This document shows, in pieces, positions 22,732-33,708 of a DNA stretch of 64,000 nt. A program made the translations under genes and the position numbers. The DNA lies in NCBI RefSeq assembly GCF_014633365.1, contig NC_068338.1, positions 13,464,616 to 13,528,615 on the forward strand. Reading direction: 5' to 3'. How positions within the stretch are numbered: the stretch's first letter is position 1; each line of letters opens with the position of its first letter. This DNA is from Diospyros lotus (taxonomy: Eukaryota; Streptophyta; Magnoliopsida; Ericales; Ebenaceae). The notes below the pieces were generated by a model that saw only the letters and a list, made by a program, of their open reading frames with translations, did not search any database and was not told the DNA's origin.

Positions 22732-23158
22732 CGAGGACTAAAAATCCCTTGGGGATTAGGTCTGATCCTTTCGTTTTTGTCGAATTTGTTTTAGTCGAGG
22801 GTTCGGGCCCCCCAAGGATCACATCTGATCCCTTTGTTTTCGTCGAGGGTTCGAGCCCTCCCGAGGACCATATCTAATCCATTTGTTTTTGTCGAGGGTT
22901 CGGCCCCCCGTGGATCACATCTAATCCTTTTGTTTTTGTCAAGGGTTCGGGCCCCCCGCGGATCACATCTGATCCTTTTATTTTTCATTCAGGGTTCGGG
23001 TCCCCCGTGGACCACATCTGATCCCTTTTTTTTTATCGAGGGTTCGGGCCCCCCGTAGACCACATCTGATCCTTTTGTTTTTCATCGAGGGTTCGGGCCC
23101 CCCGCGGACCACATCTGATCCCTTTGTTTTTCATCGAGGGTTCGAGCCCCCCGAAGTT
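22732..23158. repeat. Tandem repeats (about 48 bp, 8-9 copies) between E3 antisense ORF and pol
   Basis: The unit reads approximately cgagggttcgggccccccg, then tggaccacatctgatcc, then ctttgtttttcat. Copies start near 22732, 22796, 22845, 22894, 22941, 22989, 23036, 23084 and 23133. The outer copies are the most diverged. They lie exactly between the 3' ends of two convergent ORFs. Tandem repeats in the 3' non-coding part are a known habit of Tat/Ogre elements. The lack of unique spacers rules out CRISPR. Confidence 0.92.
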
Positions 23159-23280
23159 AGGCTTATTTTTAGTTAGGGGTGTCCTCCTCAATCTTTTTGG
23201 ACGAAAAGCCTTTGTTGATAGGAGAGAACAAAAATAGGTTTATTCCAAAGTAACATATGAAAATCATAATAAAGAAAATA

Positions 23281-24531
23281 TTACTGATAAAATTTCCTTA
23301 AATTCTGCACGTTCCAAGCATTTTTAACTAGTGTACCCTCGGGGGTCTAGAGTTTGTAAGCACCAGGGCTGAGAGCTTCCACCACCTTAAAAGGACCTTC
23401 CCAATTCGGCATTAGTTTATTCGCTTCTCAGGCCCCCCGAACATCGGCTTGTCGTAATACCCAATCTCCAAGACGAAAATTCCGTGCTCTTACTCTTCGA
23501 TTGTAGTGTCTTTCTATACGTCAATTGTAAGTAGCCTGCCAAATCTTTACTTGATCACGAAGTTCATCAAGGAGGTCTAAGTTATCCCTTAGATTCTGCT
23601 CGTTGGATTCTGGGCTAAAGAGCTCCACCCTTATTGTAGGTACTCTTATCTCAACTGGGATTAATGCTTTTGAATCGTAACATAAGCTGAAAGGAGTTTC
23701 GCCTGTGGATACCTTCACAATGGTCTAGTAAGACCATAGAATCTTTGGCAATTCTACCACCCAGCTGCCGTCTGCCTTATCCACTCGTGCTTTTAAACCA
23801 TGCAGCAAAGTTCTGTTAGTGAGTTCAATTTGTCCGTTAGCCTGTGGATGGGCTACCAGCGTGAGCTGCTGCCTTATTCCTAACTCCTGGCACCATTCTT
23901 GGATAGATCGGTCAGTAAACTGAGTGTCGTTATCAGATTTTAGTACCTGAGGAATCCCAAAGCGACCGACCACATTCTTCCACATAAATTATTTTACACG
24001 CCGAGTAGTGATGGAAGCCACTGGTTCGGTTTCGACCCACTTTGTGAAATAATCAATGGCAGCTATGATATACTTAACCTGCCCAGCTACTGGGGGAAAA
24101 GGTCCCAAGATGTCGATACCACATTGAGAAAAGGGGCAAGGCATAGCCAAATGAGCTAGGGTGACTGCCGGTACATGAACTAAGTTGGAGGTTCACTGGC
24201 ATTTGTCGCAGGTCTTAACCAGCTACTCTGAATCCTTCACCATCGTTAGCCAATAATACCCCTGCCGAAGAGCTTTTTGGTTAAGGGTTCGAGCTTCGAT
24301 ATGACTTTCGCATATGCCTTCATGAATTTTCCTCAGGATATAGTCTGCTTCGCGAGGCCTGATACACTTGAGCAACAGTTGCGAGAATGATCTCCTATAA
24401 AGCTTCCCATTAACTAACACGAAGCTTCGAGCCTTCCTTCTAACTTCTCGAGCTTCCGAACCATCCTCAGGGAGTTTATCCTCCATTAAGTATAACAACA
24501 AAGGATCCACCCAACTAGGCTCGTCTTTCAC
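23281..24531 (-). pseudogene. E3 integrase
   Basis: Visible in order on the minus strand: zinc-binding HHCC (IHEGICESH..CDKCQ, about 24330-24200); core with Asp in GIDILGPFP (24114-24112), Asp in KSDNDTQF (23934-23932) and Glu in NGQIELTN (23826-23824), the last two exactly 36 codons apart as DD35E requires; and a C-terminal part LMPNWEGPFKVV..NLRKFYQ ending at the stop at 23281. Integrase joins the cDNA to host DNA. At least four in-frame stops interrupt it, but the catalytic triad is intact. Confidence 0.9.
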
Positions 24532-24624
24532 ACATAATTGATCAGCGACCTCTTCGATACTCTTTTGTGGCAGGGACTTGATCCGAATTTCTCGAGAACT
24601 TGTAGGAAATGAGGAAGAAGCAAT

Positions 24625-25060
24625 TCAAGATAGTAGATTTGCTCCTGTATTCATGGCCCGAGGGACATACTCCATCTTTACAAACTGAAAACGCGTGATT
24701 AATTCTCTGGCCATGGCTAGGTATCTTGCCATGTGACCTTCCCGAGCCTCATACTCCCCATTCACTTGTTGCACTACCAGGTTAGAGTCCGAACCCACCT
24801 TGACTCGCCGAGCTCCCAACTGTTCGACTAATCTCAATCCTTCCAACAAAGCCTCATACTTTGCCTCATTGTTAGATGCTCGAAACTAAAAATGTAAAGC
24901 ATAGGGCCATGTCTGCCCATTAGGACCTTTGATCATCAATCTTGCTCCTCTGCCTCCCGAGGTTGAGCTCCCATCTACAACCACTATCCATGGCCTCTGA
25001 TCATCTTTTGAAGCTTCTGGGGACCTTATTCCTCCGGCAATAAAGTCTGTCAATGCTTGA
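24625..25060 (-). pseudogene. E3 second (archaeal-like) RNase H domain
   Basis: WIVVVDGSSTSGGRGARLMI with the first catalytic Asp (about 24985), then EALLEGLRLVEQLGARRVKV, GSDSNLVVQQVNGEYEAR and VPRAMNTGANLLS (Asn where the last catalytic Asp of the N..AD motif is expected). A second RNase H after the normal one is a mark of Tat elements. One stop lies near 24888. Confidence 0.85.
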
Positions 25061-25442
25061 GCCTTAATAGCCGGCCGAGGCCTGTACTCAATATCAAAAG
25101 CTGTAAGCTCCATTGCCCATTTCAACATCCTTCCGGAGAGTTCTGGTTTACTAAGAAGCTGCCTCAAAGGTTGGTTAGTAAGCACAATAATCGTATGAGC
25201 TTGAAAATAGGGCTGAAGTTTACTTGCCGAGACTATCAAGGAAAAAGCTAGCTTTTCCATGGGAGGATACCGAACCTCCGCTCCTGTTAACCGCTTACTG
25301 GCATAGTAGACGGGCCTCTGCCTCTTATCTTCTTCTCAAACTAGCATCGAACTCACTGTCTCCTCAGCTATCGCCAAATAGATATACAATGATTCTCCTA
25401 AGTGGGGCTTAGTGAGAATCGGAGGCGTGACTAGATGCTCCT
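25061..25442 (-). pseudogene. E3 RNase H domain next to RT
   Basis: Reads ..RPVYYASKRLTGAEVRYPP, EKLAFSLIVSASKLQPYF, VLTNQPLRQLLSKPELSGR and IEYRPRPAIKAQALTDFI. This is the usual Tat RNase H, in which the DQPL Asp is changed to Asn (TNQPL). It degrades the RNA strand during reverse transcription. Confidence 0.85.
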
Positions 25443-26165
25443 TTAGGTTATCAAAAGCTTCCTAACATTTAGCATCCCATACAAAATTCTTCGCCTTTGA
25501 TAGCACCTTATAGAAGGGAAGGCCCTTTTCCGCCAGCCGAGAGAGGAATCTCCTAAGGTCGTCATTCTCCCTGTAAGGCTCTGTACTTCCTTGATATTCC
25601 TTGGGGCCAGCATATCTATAATGGCTTTAACCTTCGCTGGGTTTACCTTATTCCCTCGATGGTGAACTATATAACCCAAGAAATTTCCTACAGAGAGGCC
25701 AAAAGCACATTTGACAAGAATAAGTTTTACATGAAACTTACGAAGGGTTTTAAAGCACTCCTCCAAATCTTCTGGATAATGCTCAACAGAAAGGCTTTTC
25801 ACCAGCATGTCATCTATGTAAGTCTCCATATTCCACCCAAGCTGGTGTTGAAAAAGCTTATTCACCAGGCGCTGGTAAGTGGCTCCTGCATTCTTCAATC
25901 CGAAGGGCATTATGGTGTAACAGTAGGTTGCCTTATTGGTGATGAATATCATCTTCTCCTGATCTTATGAGTGCAATGGAATTCGATGATACCCCTGAAA
26001 GGCATCCAGGAAACTCATAAGCAAACAACCGGCAGTCCCATTAATCAGGGCATCTATTCGAGGAAGAGGGTAGCTGTCCTTCGGGCAAGCTTTGTTAAGA
26101 TTAATGAAATCAATGCAAAGCCTCCACTTACTCTCTCCTTTGGGCACCAACACTATATTTGCCAA
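25443..26165 (-). pseudogene. E3 reverse transcriptase
   Basis: MANIVLVPKGESKWRLCIDF, NLNKACPKDSYPLPRIDALI, FLDAFQGYHRIPLHS, PFGLKNAGATYQRLVNKLF, the active site YIDDMLVKS (about 25820-25808) and FLGYIVHHRGNKVNPAKVKA are all readable. The catalytic Asp pair and the AFQGY Asp are present. There is one stop near 25962 and a frameshift towards the 3' side (about 25570). Tat lineage by the NLNKACPKDS signature. Confidence 0.92.
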
Positions 26166-26279
26166 CCATTTCGGATAATCAACCTCTCGAATATATTTTG
26201 CCTCTGTTAACTTTGCAACTTTTGCCTCAATTGCTCGAGCTCTGTCAAGGGCGAAGCTCCACTTCTTCTGTTTAACAGG

Positions 26280-27420
26280 TCAGAAACCTGGTCGTATTCC
26301 CAACTTGTGCGTCATGACTCCCGAATCTATTCTCGGCATGTCTTGAGCGGTCCATGCGAAGATATCTGCATACTGTCGAAGGAGAGCTAAAACTTGACCC
26401 CTCAATAGGTCTCTTAACTCAGGACTTATCTGTATACAATGATCTGGGTAATCTTCCCTCAAGGGTACCTCTTCCAGCCTGTCCACCGGTTCTGCTGTTT
26501 TTGGATCTTCCGACCTTTCCAGCATAAAACTAACTTCTCTTGAGGGGGATACTCCCCCTTCTTTCCTCAAGAGTTGCTCTGCTGACCAAGAGCTTTTTCC
26601 TATAACGTTGTTTCTTTTACCTCTGCCTCCCTTACTATACCTATGGAGGCCATATAACATTCGCTGACAGACTGCAAATCTCCTCGTACCTTACCTATCC
26701 CACTAACTGTAGGGAACTTCATCATCATATGATATGTTCTTGGAATAGCCTGAAAGGAGTTGAGGCCTGATCTTTCGAGGATCATATTATATGCTGCAGG
26801 CACATTTGTTACCAAGATATCCAACATGACTCAGGAGGTTCTAGAGCCTCTCCCTAAGGTCAATGGAAGCTGTATGACTCTCTCTAAATATACGGCCTCC
26901 CCATCAAAACCCACTAAGGGGACTCTCACTGGCTTCAGCTGCTCCACCTTATACCCCATACCTAGGAAGGCTTGCCGATACAGAATCTCCGAAGAACTAC
27001 CCGGATCTACAAGGATCTGTCGAAGCTCCCACTTCCCGAGCTCGACTGTTATTACCAGCAGATCATTTCTATTCGGGTACGCGGGGAGGTTGCTATCTGA
27101 AAAAGAGATTGCCTCCCCACATCTTGATCTCTTCATTCCCCAGGCTCGGCTGCTAACACCTTCTTCACCCTTTGCTCTTGGGACTTCCCCCACGACAAGC
27201 GTATGGAATACGGGAGGTGAGGGAAGATCCCTTTTCGACCTCAACAGTCTCTCATTCTGGGGAGAATGCCGAGCATGGTCTCGATCATTTACCCGGTCCT
27301 TCCTATGGGGACTCCGTGACTGGGACCGCCGGTCTTTCCTCCTTTGGGAATCCACTTCCTTGGCAACATAATTCCTCAAGAAACCTCGGTTGATTAGCTC
27401 TTGGATTTCTTCTTTTAATT
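26280..27420 (-). pseudogene. E3 protease and protease-RT linker
   Basis: Retroviral-type aspartic protease around ITVELGKWELRQILVDPGSS, with the catalytic Asp codon at 27007-27005 (DPGSS in place of the common DTGSS). It is followed by the linker that leads into RT: PELRDLLRGQVLALLRQYAD, FAWTAQDMPRIDSGVMTHKL. The protease would process the Gag-Pol precursor. Stops and frame changes lie between the two parts. Confidence 0.85.
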
Positions 27421-28250
27421 GGTGACATTCCTCCGTATCGTGGCCATGATCCCGATGGAAGCGACAGTACTTATTCCGGTTCCTTTTTTTAGACGGTGCT
27501 TTCATTGGCCGAGGCTTCTTCAAATAGTCATTGCCCTCAATAGTGGCAAGGATCTCCGCTCTTGGGGCATTCAAAGGGGTAAAACCACTCGATTCCCACC
27601 GAGGAAGATGCTTCTCCTTTCGATCCTCTCTTTGATCCTCGTTCTTCCTCTCTTCAGGGTGTTTCTTTTTCTCCTACTTCTCAGCGTGCTCTACCCTCTT
27701 CGCCTGCATAACCTCTTCAGCATTTATGTACTTCGTAGCATGACCTAGGATGTCCATGAATGTGATAGGGGGTGTCTTGGCTAACGACTAGGCGAAAGGG
27801 CCAGCCCTTATAGCATTCTAGAATGCCACCATAGTAACACTATGATCGAAGTTCTCAATGCTTAGAGCTTCCATATTGAAACGCGAAATGAAGTCTTTCA
27901 AAGACTCTCCCTAGTTCTGCTTCAGACTAACGAGGGCCATCGTTGACCTTCGATGCCTCCGAAGAGGTGTAAAATGCGCCTGGAAACTACCCCGAAGCTG
28001 CGCAAAACTCGCTATGGAGTGGTGGGCCGGTTTAAATACCAGGCATGCGTGTGCCCTTCTAATGTTTCCAAGAAAACTCTACACCACATTACATCAGAGG
28101 CATCATACACCATCATATGAGAGGTAAAAAGGTCGAGGTGGTCCATCGGGTCGGTGGTCCCCGCATAGGGCTTAATGACGGAATGCGAAGATGCTCTGAC
28201 GGTATGGCCGCCATGATCTCCGAACTTAGGGGCTAGTTCACCATTGTCCC
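27421..28250 (-). pseudogene. E3 gag, C-terminal two-thirds
   Basis: A capsid-like region in decayed frames (ISRFNMEALSIENFDHS, AFWNAIRAGPFA, ILGHATKYINAEEVMQAKR) leads to the single nucleic-acid-binding motif CRFHRDHGHDTEEC (27466-27425), typical of Tat gag. Gag forms the particle that packages the RNA. Solo LTR A3 separates this part from the N-terminus. Confidence 0.85.
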
Positions 28251-30111
28251 TGTTAGTGTAGGTGCTCTAGACCCAATCAGGTTGGGCATGTTGTACACTG
28301 ACAATTGTAATCATATTTATTATTGAATAAGGAGTTATTCAATTTCACAAGAAGTCATTCTATTAGTTTCTTGTTATTTTTGTAATAACCGAATGAAACT
28401 AGATAGAAGTCCATATGATGTATACTGTGATTAATCTATAAAGATGTGAGATGATGCATCACAGTTTCTAGACATCATTAAACGTTCCAAGTCGTAGCAA
28501 TGTCAAGAATGGACATTGACAATTGCGGTAAGACTTGTATGTGCTATGTTTTTGCTATGTGATAGCAATGGGGGTCTCACACCCATAGGCATGGGGATGC
28601 CTAGACAAGTACATAGGTGACCAATGTTGGAGAACATGTCATTAGACATGACTCGCCATGAGAATCCATTTTGGTTATATGTTGATGGAATTCTCATACG
28701 AGATGGGTGTAACTAATCCTTGGACCTGAGGTTATCACAGTCATCTCATAAGAAGACCGGTATACTTTGACATCATTTTGATGGGCCTAGACAAAGGCTG
28801 CATGTGGGCGATCGTTGGGTATATCGTGAGGCTTATGGAGATGGGTGCATAGCCAAGATGGGACTCGTCTATCCCTTAATAGAGGATGATGTATCTAAGG
28901 CGCCTTCGGTGGATATTCACTTTAAATCCATGGCCATGGTGAAAGAGATCAATAAGGAGTTATTGATTCACTTTCTATTAAGTGAAGATATCCAGATAAT
29001 CGAAGAAAGACTTATGTGATCATAATCGAACAACACATTGCCAACTTGAGATCACATAGGATACATTGACGAGAGGATCGAATTACAAGGTAACCATGCT
29101 CATGAAAGGTTATTTGCGGATTATGAATCCTTCTGAATAATTGGGTAGGCATGATGCCTTGCTAGAGGCCAATCTTGTCTTATGTGTTCGTACCGACACA
29201 TTGCCAACATATTCGGGAGCCTAATGAGTCATACGCAATAGGCACGGTCCCTGGCTTAAACTAGGAAAGTGGACGTATGGTTAAGTGGGACACTTCGACA
29301 AGAAGTTGTGCCGTTATAGGTTCTCACGGGAAAAGAACAAACAGACGTAATGACGTCGATATGACGAGGGGTCGTCATAAAGGAAAAGGTTTCCTAAAAT
29401 AGCAATTGATTAAATTAGAAAGTAGTTTCTAACTTAATGATTAAATTAGAAAGAAGTTTCTAATTTAATAGTTTGGGCTTAATTTAATACTTGCGCTAAA
29501 TAAAGTATTTGGGCCAAATATTAAATTAAATTAAATATTTGAGCTAAATTAGATTTGGGTCAAATATTAAATAATAAATATTATATTTGGGCTAAATAAG
29601 ATTTGGGCCAAATATTAAATATTAATTATTTGGGCTTGAATTAGATTTGGGCCACATATTTATAAATGAATTTGGGCCACTTTAATTTCTAGTTGGACTA
29701 GGATTAATGGGCTAGCCCAATCCATGTCCCCTAGGGTTTGGGAAAACCCTAGAAGGTTGCTTCTTTATAAATAGCCCTTTATGGGATGCCCAAATGATGC
29801 CTCTTATTTTGTTAGTTTTCAAGAGTTGAAAATCAATTATTTTCCTGTCCATTCATAAGCCTTGTTAGGAGAAGGAGCTAGCACTCCCATTCCGCTCTTC
29901 TCGCCAACGGATGCGCGCCGCGTATCACAAGTTAAAGGCCGGACACTTGGACAGCTTGAATCCGCAAACGACTTAAAAATCTAAAGGTTAGATTTACTTT
30001 GTTATGTATGTGATTGTTTGATTTCGACGTTGATCCAATCGCCGGGATCGAGGTAAGGTTCAAAATTTTAAACTACGCTGCTTGCCCCGTAGCGATCTTG
30101 CTTTACTTTCA
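28251..30111 (+). mobile_element. Solo LTR, family A (copy A3)
   Basis: 1,861 bp, TGTTAGTG..TACTTTCA, between perfect duplications gtccc (28246-28250 and 30112-30116). TATA box tataaata at 29766-29773 on the plus strand. It interrupts E3 gag in the opposite orientation to its host. This copy gives the cleanest family A boundaries. A 71-codon ORF at 28804-29019 is shared with the other A copies. Confidence 0.95.
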
Positions 30112-30116
30112 GTCCC

Positions 30117-30539
30117 TTGAGTCCCGCCCAACTTCGGCTGCAGGGCTACAATCTCCTCTTCCAACTGACGCAGTCTCCTCTCTTGCTGCTGCTGCGCGTA
30201 CGACCTGTTAGAAGATTCGGCTGCCTCATCGCGTTCATCCTCTAAACCGCGCCTCTTAGGATTTGTCTCTCGAGGGTAGGATTCCTCCTCCCTCGCGGGT
30301 TCCTGCCTCTTCTCTGCCTGAGAATGCTGAGCTTACTGGTGCAAGCGATCCAAGAAGCCAGTGAGCAACTCTGTCAATCGCTGAACCTGATTTTGCAAGA
30401 GCCCGATCCAATCAGGCAGAGGAGGAGGGCCTTATGGACTACGGTCCCTCCCTGGCGGGCTCTTTAGAGGGTTATGCTAGCTTGGTTCTGGTGTGGGGTT
30501 ACCCCCGGCAGCTCGAGACTGTTGCCTCCTCGATGCCAT
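30117..30539 (-). pseudogene. E3 gag, N-terminal part
   Basis: The likely start is the ATG at 30539-30537 (MASRRQQSRAAGG). Further on come LPDWIGLLQNQVQRLTELL, EPAREEESYPRET and the Gln-rich QQQQERRLRQLEEEIVALQ. Three in-frame stops (including one after PTPEPS) prevent translation. It begins 90 bases after the primer site. Confidence 0.8.
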
Positions 30540-30608
30540 CGAAACAAAAAAAATTACTAGAAACGTCCCAACAAGTTGTGCTAGAGAGACAGAAAAGAAA
30601 ATGCCTTG

Positions 30609-30628
30609 GCCCCACGATGGGCGCCAAT
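30609..30628 (-). promoter_or_regulatory. E3 primer-binding site
   Basis: The minus strand reads ATTGGCGCCCATCGTGGGGC directly after the 5' LTR end ..CATCA. TGGCGCC-type sites are used by many Tat elements. I cannot say which tRNA is matched without a tRNA set. Confidence 0.7.
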
Positions 30629-30937
30629 TGATGATGCGGTGACCGATCACCCTCTTTTATCTCTGCTAGAACACCTACAATGGAGGCGGGGACTCATTCC
30701 CCTGGTTCACCTCCGACGATCAAGTCAGATTAATAGATCAAGGGTCAAGAAATCATTCACGATGCTTGAGAATTAAAAAGTTCGATCCCTTACCTCCTTC
30801 CGCCCCCTTTCTTTTATCCTCGTGCTGCGATAAGGATTCTTGGAAGATCTTTGGAATCTCTATCCCGTTCTTCTCAGAATCGTTATTGATAGGAATTCCA
30901 TAATCGTAATTTTCCCCGAAGAGTTCAGGGCAGCTCC

Positions 30938-33472
30938 TGTAATGCCCCATTTTTCGAGCGCGTTAAAACTCAAGACAATTTTGGGATAATTTTTTTTATA
31001 TACTACTAAAACTAAGACTAAACCATATCATTGCTCTTATCCATCCCAAAATTTTCATTCATTTATCTCCAAGGAGAATCATCGGAAGCTAGAATCGAAC
31101 CTAACATCATAACATTAATCATAAATCAGTTCTTATATCACGGGAACATAAATTTCTCAACATGACTTAATACATAACATGAGTTCTCAACTAACATTAA
31201 CCCTGAATAGGGTTCTACATCATCATTTCTCAAAACATTCAGAATTCGAAGTAGCAGAACTTAAATACATGAGCAACATAACATACGTTCAAATGATCAT
31301 ACAACTTATCATGCACATTGCTAAGTGCCATTATATGCCTCATTCATCCTCATTTCTACTACTATCTTCATCTGGAATGTTTGAATATTCCAGGGGCAAA
31401 GCCCAAGTTAGATGATGAATCATCTAAGTAAGGGAACAAAACATTTAATGCTCATGTATGTATGTAATGCACATAACATCATAACTCTTATGTTTGGGTC
31501 GACTGCACCTTAAGATTACCTGCCATTTTTCCAATCTCCCTGCCAGACCGAGGTGTATGGGTGCACCCTTGGAAAAGTAACAGAGCCAGTACCTAATCCC
31601 AAACCCATGCAACGTATGACCGTGAATCTCATCATGCTCATATGCATATTTCATCATCAAACATGTAAATGCAAACTACATGACATACTCACATCAAGGC
31701 ATGACAACATGATAAAATTATTTACTTAAAATCAATTTTTGGGGTTGAACAACTTACAAATCAAACATTTTCATAAAACTAAATCCAATTGGGAAGTACC
31801 ACTTATCTTGCAAAAAGATAATTTTGCCCCTAATATAATTTTGCCTCAAAATTCGCGTCAGACTTCCAATCATACTCAATTATGAACCTTGACGTATCCT
31901 GAGCATCATAATTACTTAAGAAAATCAAATTTATAATTTTCTCTAATTTTCCTAATTTCTCCTATTATTTCCTGCAAATTATGAAATAAATAGCTTCTCA
32001 TAAAATTTTCTCAATTTCTCTCCACAATAATTCATAAAACAATATTCCTAAGCCCCACAAATTTTCTCATAATTTTTAGAATCCATATTCTATTTATTTC
32101 TCATTTTCTCTTTGATTTTCAATCATCTATTGCCTCAAAAATTCATAATAAATACCAATCATGCATTTCTCTTCCAATTTCGTCATTAAAAATTCTAAAA
32201 TATCATTCTCATATTTTTGAAATTTTTTAAGAAATTTTTAAAGATAACTTACCTTCCCGTGGAGCTATTCGGTATTCTTTTATATTGCGATGAAGTCTCG
32301 ATTTGCGCATCCAACAACGCCTTCTACCACAAATTTTCACACAAACTACTAAACCCAGCCTATAGGATTTTTCTAGGAATTTTTTGGTATTTTTCTTTCT
32401 CTCTCTCTCTCTCTCTATTTTTTTCTTTCTCTTTTTCAAATCTTTTTCTCACTCTCAAATCTTTCTTTCAACCTTTCTCCTTCTAATTTAAGTCTTTAAA
32501 CCTTTCAAGTTTCCTCTATTTATAAGAGGTTAAATTAAGTTTAACATAATTGTAGTGACCCACTATCTTTAATTATTTTATCATATTTCTTAATTATTTT
32601 TCACTAAATCTAACTAAAAATCTTTAATTATTTATCCACACCTTACTTTGTCTCCCACATTTCTCAATTATTTTACCCATTATCTTTGATTATTTGTCCA
32701 TACCTTACTTTGTCTCCCACATTTCTCAATTATTTTACTCATCATCTTTAATTATTTTGTCATATTTCTTAATTATTTTTCACTAAATCTAACTAAAAAT
32801 CTTTAATTATTTATCCACACCTTACTTTGTCTCCCACATTTCTCAATTATTTCACCCATTATCTTTGATTATTTGTCCATACCTTACTTTGTCTCCCACA
32901 TTTCTCAATTATTTTACTCATCATCTTTAATTATTTTGTCATTTTTCTTAATTATTTTTCTCTAAATCTCACTCATAATCTTTAATTATTTGTCCACGCT
33001 CTACTTTGTCTCCAACATTTTTCAATTATTTCACTCACTATCTTTGATTATTTGTCCACACCTTAATTTGTCTCCCACATTTCTCAATTATTTCACCCAT
33101 CATCTTTAATTATTTTGTCATCTTTCTTAATTATTTTTTACTAAATCTCACTCATAATCTTTAATTATTTGTCCACACTCTACTTTGTCTCCAACATTTC
33201 TCAATTATTTTACTCACTATCTTTAATTATTTTGTCACCTTAATTATTTTTCACTAAATCTTCTTCTAAATAGATTATTCTTTTATTTAATTCATTAATT
33301 TCAAACCTATTTTCTTAGCCTACTAATTAGCCCATTTACTTAGCCTTTTATTTTTTTCAATTTACCCCACTAACTCTAAACCCATTAATTTTTTTTTTCA
33401 ATTATAATCTCTAATTGATGTTAAAAATAAAAAAATTAATTATTATTATTCTCAAAATACTAGGATATTACA
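30938..33472 (-). mobile_element. Solo LTR, family T (copy T4)
   Basis: 2,535 bp from TGTAATGCCCC to ..GATATTACA. The flanks gctcc (30933-30937) and actcc (33473-33477) are a duplication with one mismatch; the uninterrupted 3' LTR of E3 has gctcc. TATA box 32517-32524 (minus strand), with the hairpin module (31372-31427) about 1.1 kb downstream of it. Its upstream part is a tandem array (32567-33260). Confidence 0.92.
32567..33260 (-). repeat. Tandem array of about 180-bp units in the U3 of LTR T4
   Basis: The landmark ctttaattattttgtcat, or a close variant, occurs at 32567, 32746, 32935, 33104 and 33221. Three spacings are 169-189 bp and the last is 117 bp. Each unit is built from shorter pieces such as tttgtctcccacatttctca and attattt. 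It lies just upstream of the TATA box, the place where promoter repeats occur in LTRs. Confidence 0.85.
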
Positions 33473-33708
33473 ACTCCTACCTCTGTGCTCCTCGGTGGGA
33501 CAGTCAATCCCAAGAAGCTCGGAGAGTCCTTGCCGAGTAATGGGCCGGCTAGCGTGGTGATGTGTGTCCACCACGTGTCCCTTTTGAATTCGGGCAGGAT
33601 GGTGTCAGGGGGTTATCTCCTTTTGGACACGGGGCACGATGTCCATGGTTAGCTGGGGTATTATTGTAATTAAGTATCTGAGGTGATGGTTATTCCCCTC
33701 ATCAAATC

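Larger units (their letters stand above)
15682..33704 (-). mobile_element. E3: Tat-type Ty3/gypsy retrotransposon with antisense ORF
   Basis: A complete element of about 10 kb once four inserts are removed. On the minus strand: 5' LTR (30629-33704, interrupted), primer site, gag, protease, RT, RNase H, second RNase H, integrase, tandem repeats, a convergent ORF on the plus strand, a G-rich polypurine tract and 3' LTR (15682-16219). The flanks share aatc (15678-15681 and 33705-33708). Tat membership follows from the DFxNLNKACPKDSYPLPRID type of RT, the second RNase H and the extra ORF beyond integrase. By hand count the LTRs differ at roughly one in eight positions over about 330 bases, so it is not recent. 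It is inserted in E1, and every coding domain carries stops. Confidence 0.92.
30629..33704 (-). repeat. E3 5' LTR, interrupted by solo LTR T4
   Basis: LTR sequence at 30629-30937 and 33478-33704 (536 bp together) flanks the T4 insert. The join was at ..ggcagctcc/tacctc.., still intact in the 3' LTR at about 15979-15995. Confidence 0.92.

Noticed and set aside
22732..23158. CRISPR-like repeats with regular 48-bp period
   Set aside because: Units abut with no unique spacers, drift along their whole length and sit in a plant retrotransposon. It is an ordinary tandem repeat.
26760..27371. 203-codon plus-strand ORF opposite E3 protease
   Set aside because: It mirrors the minus-strand gag/protease frame, which carries the recognisable CRFHRDHGHD and DPGSS motifs.
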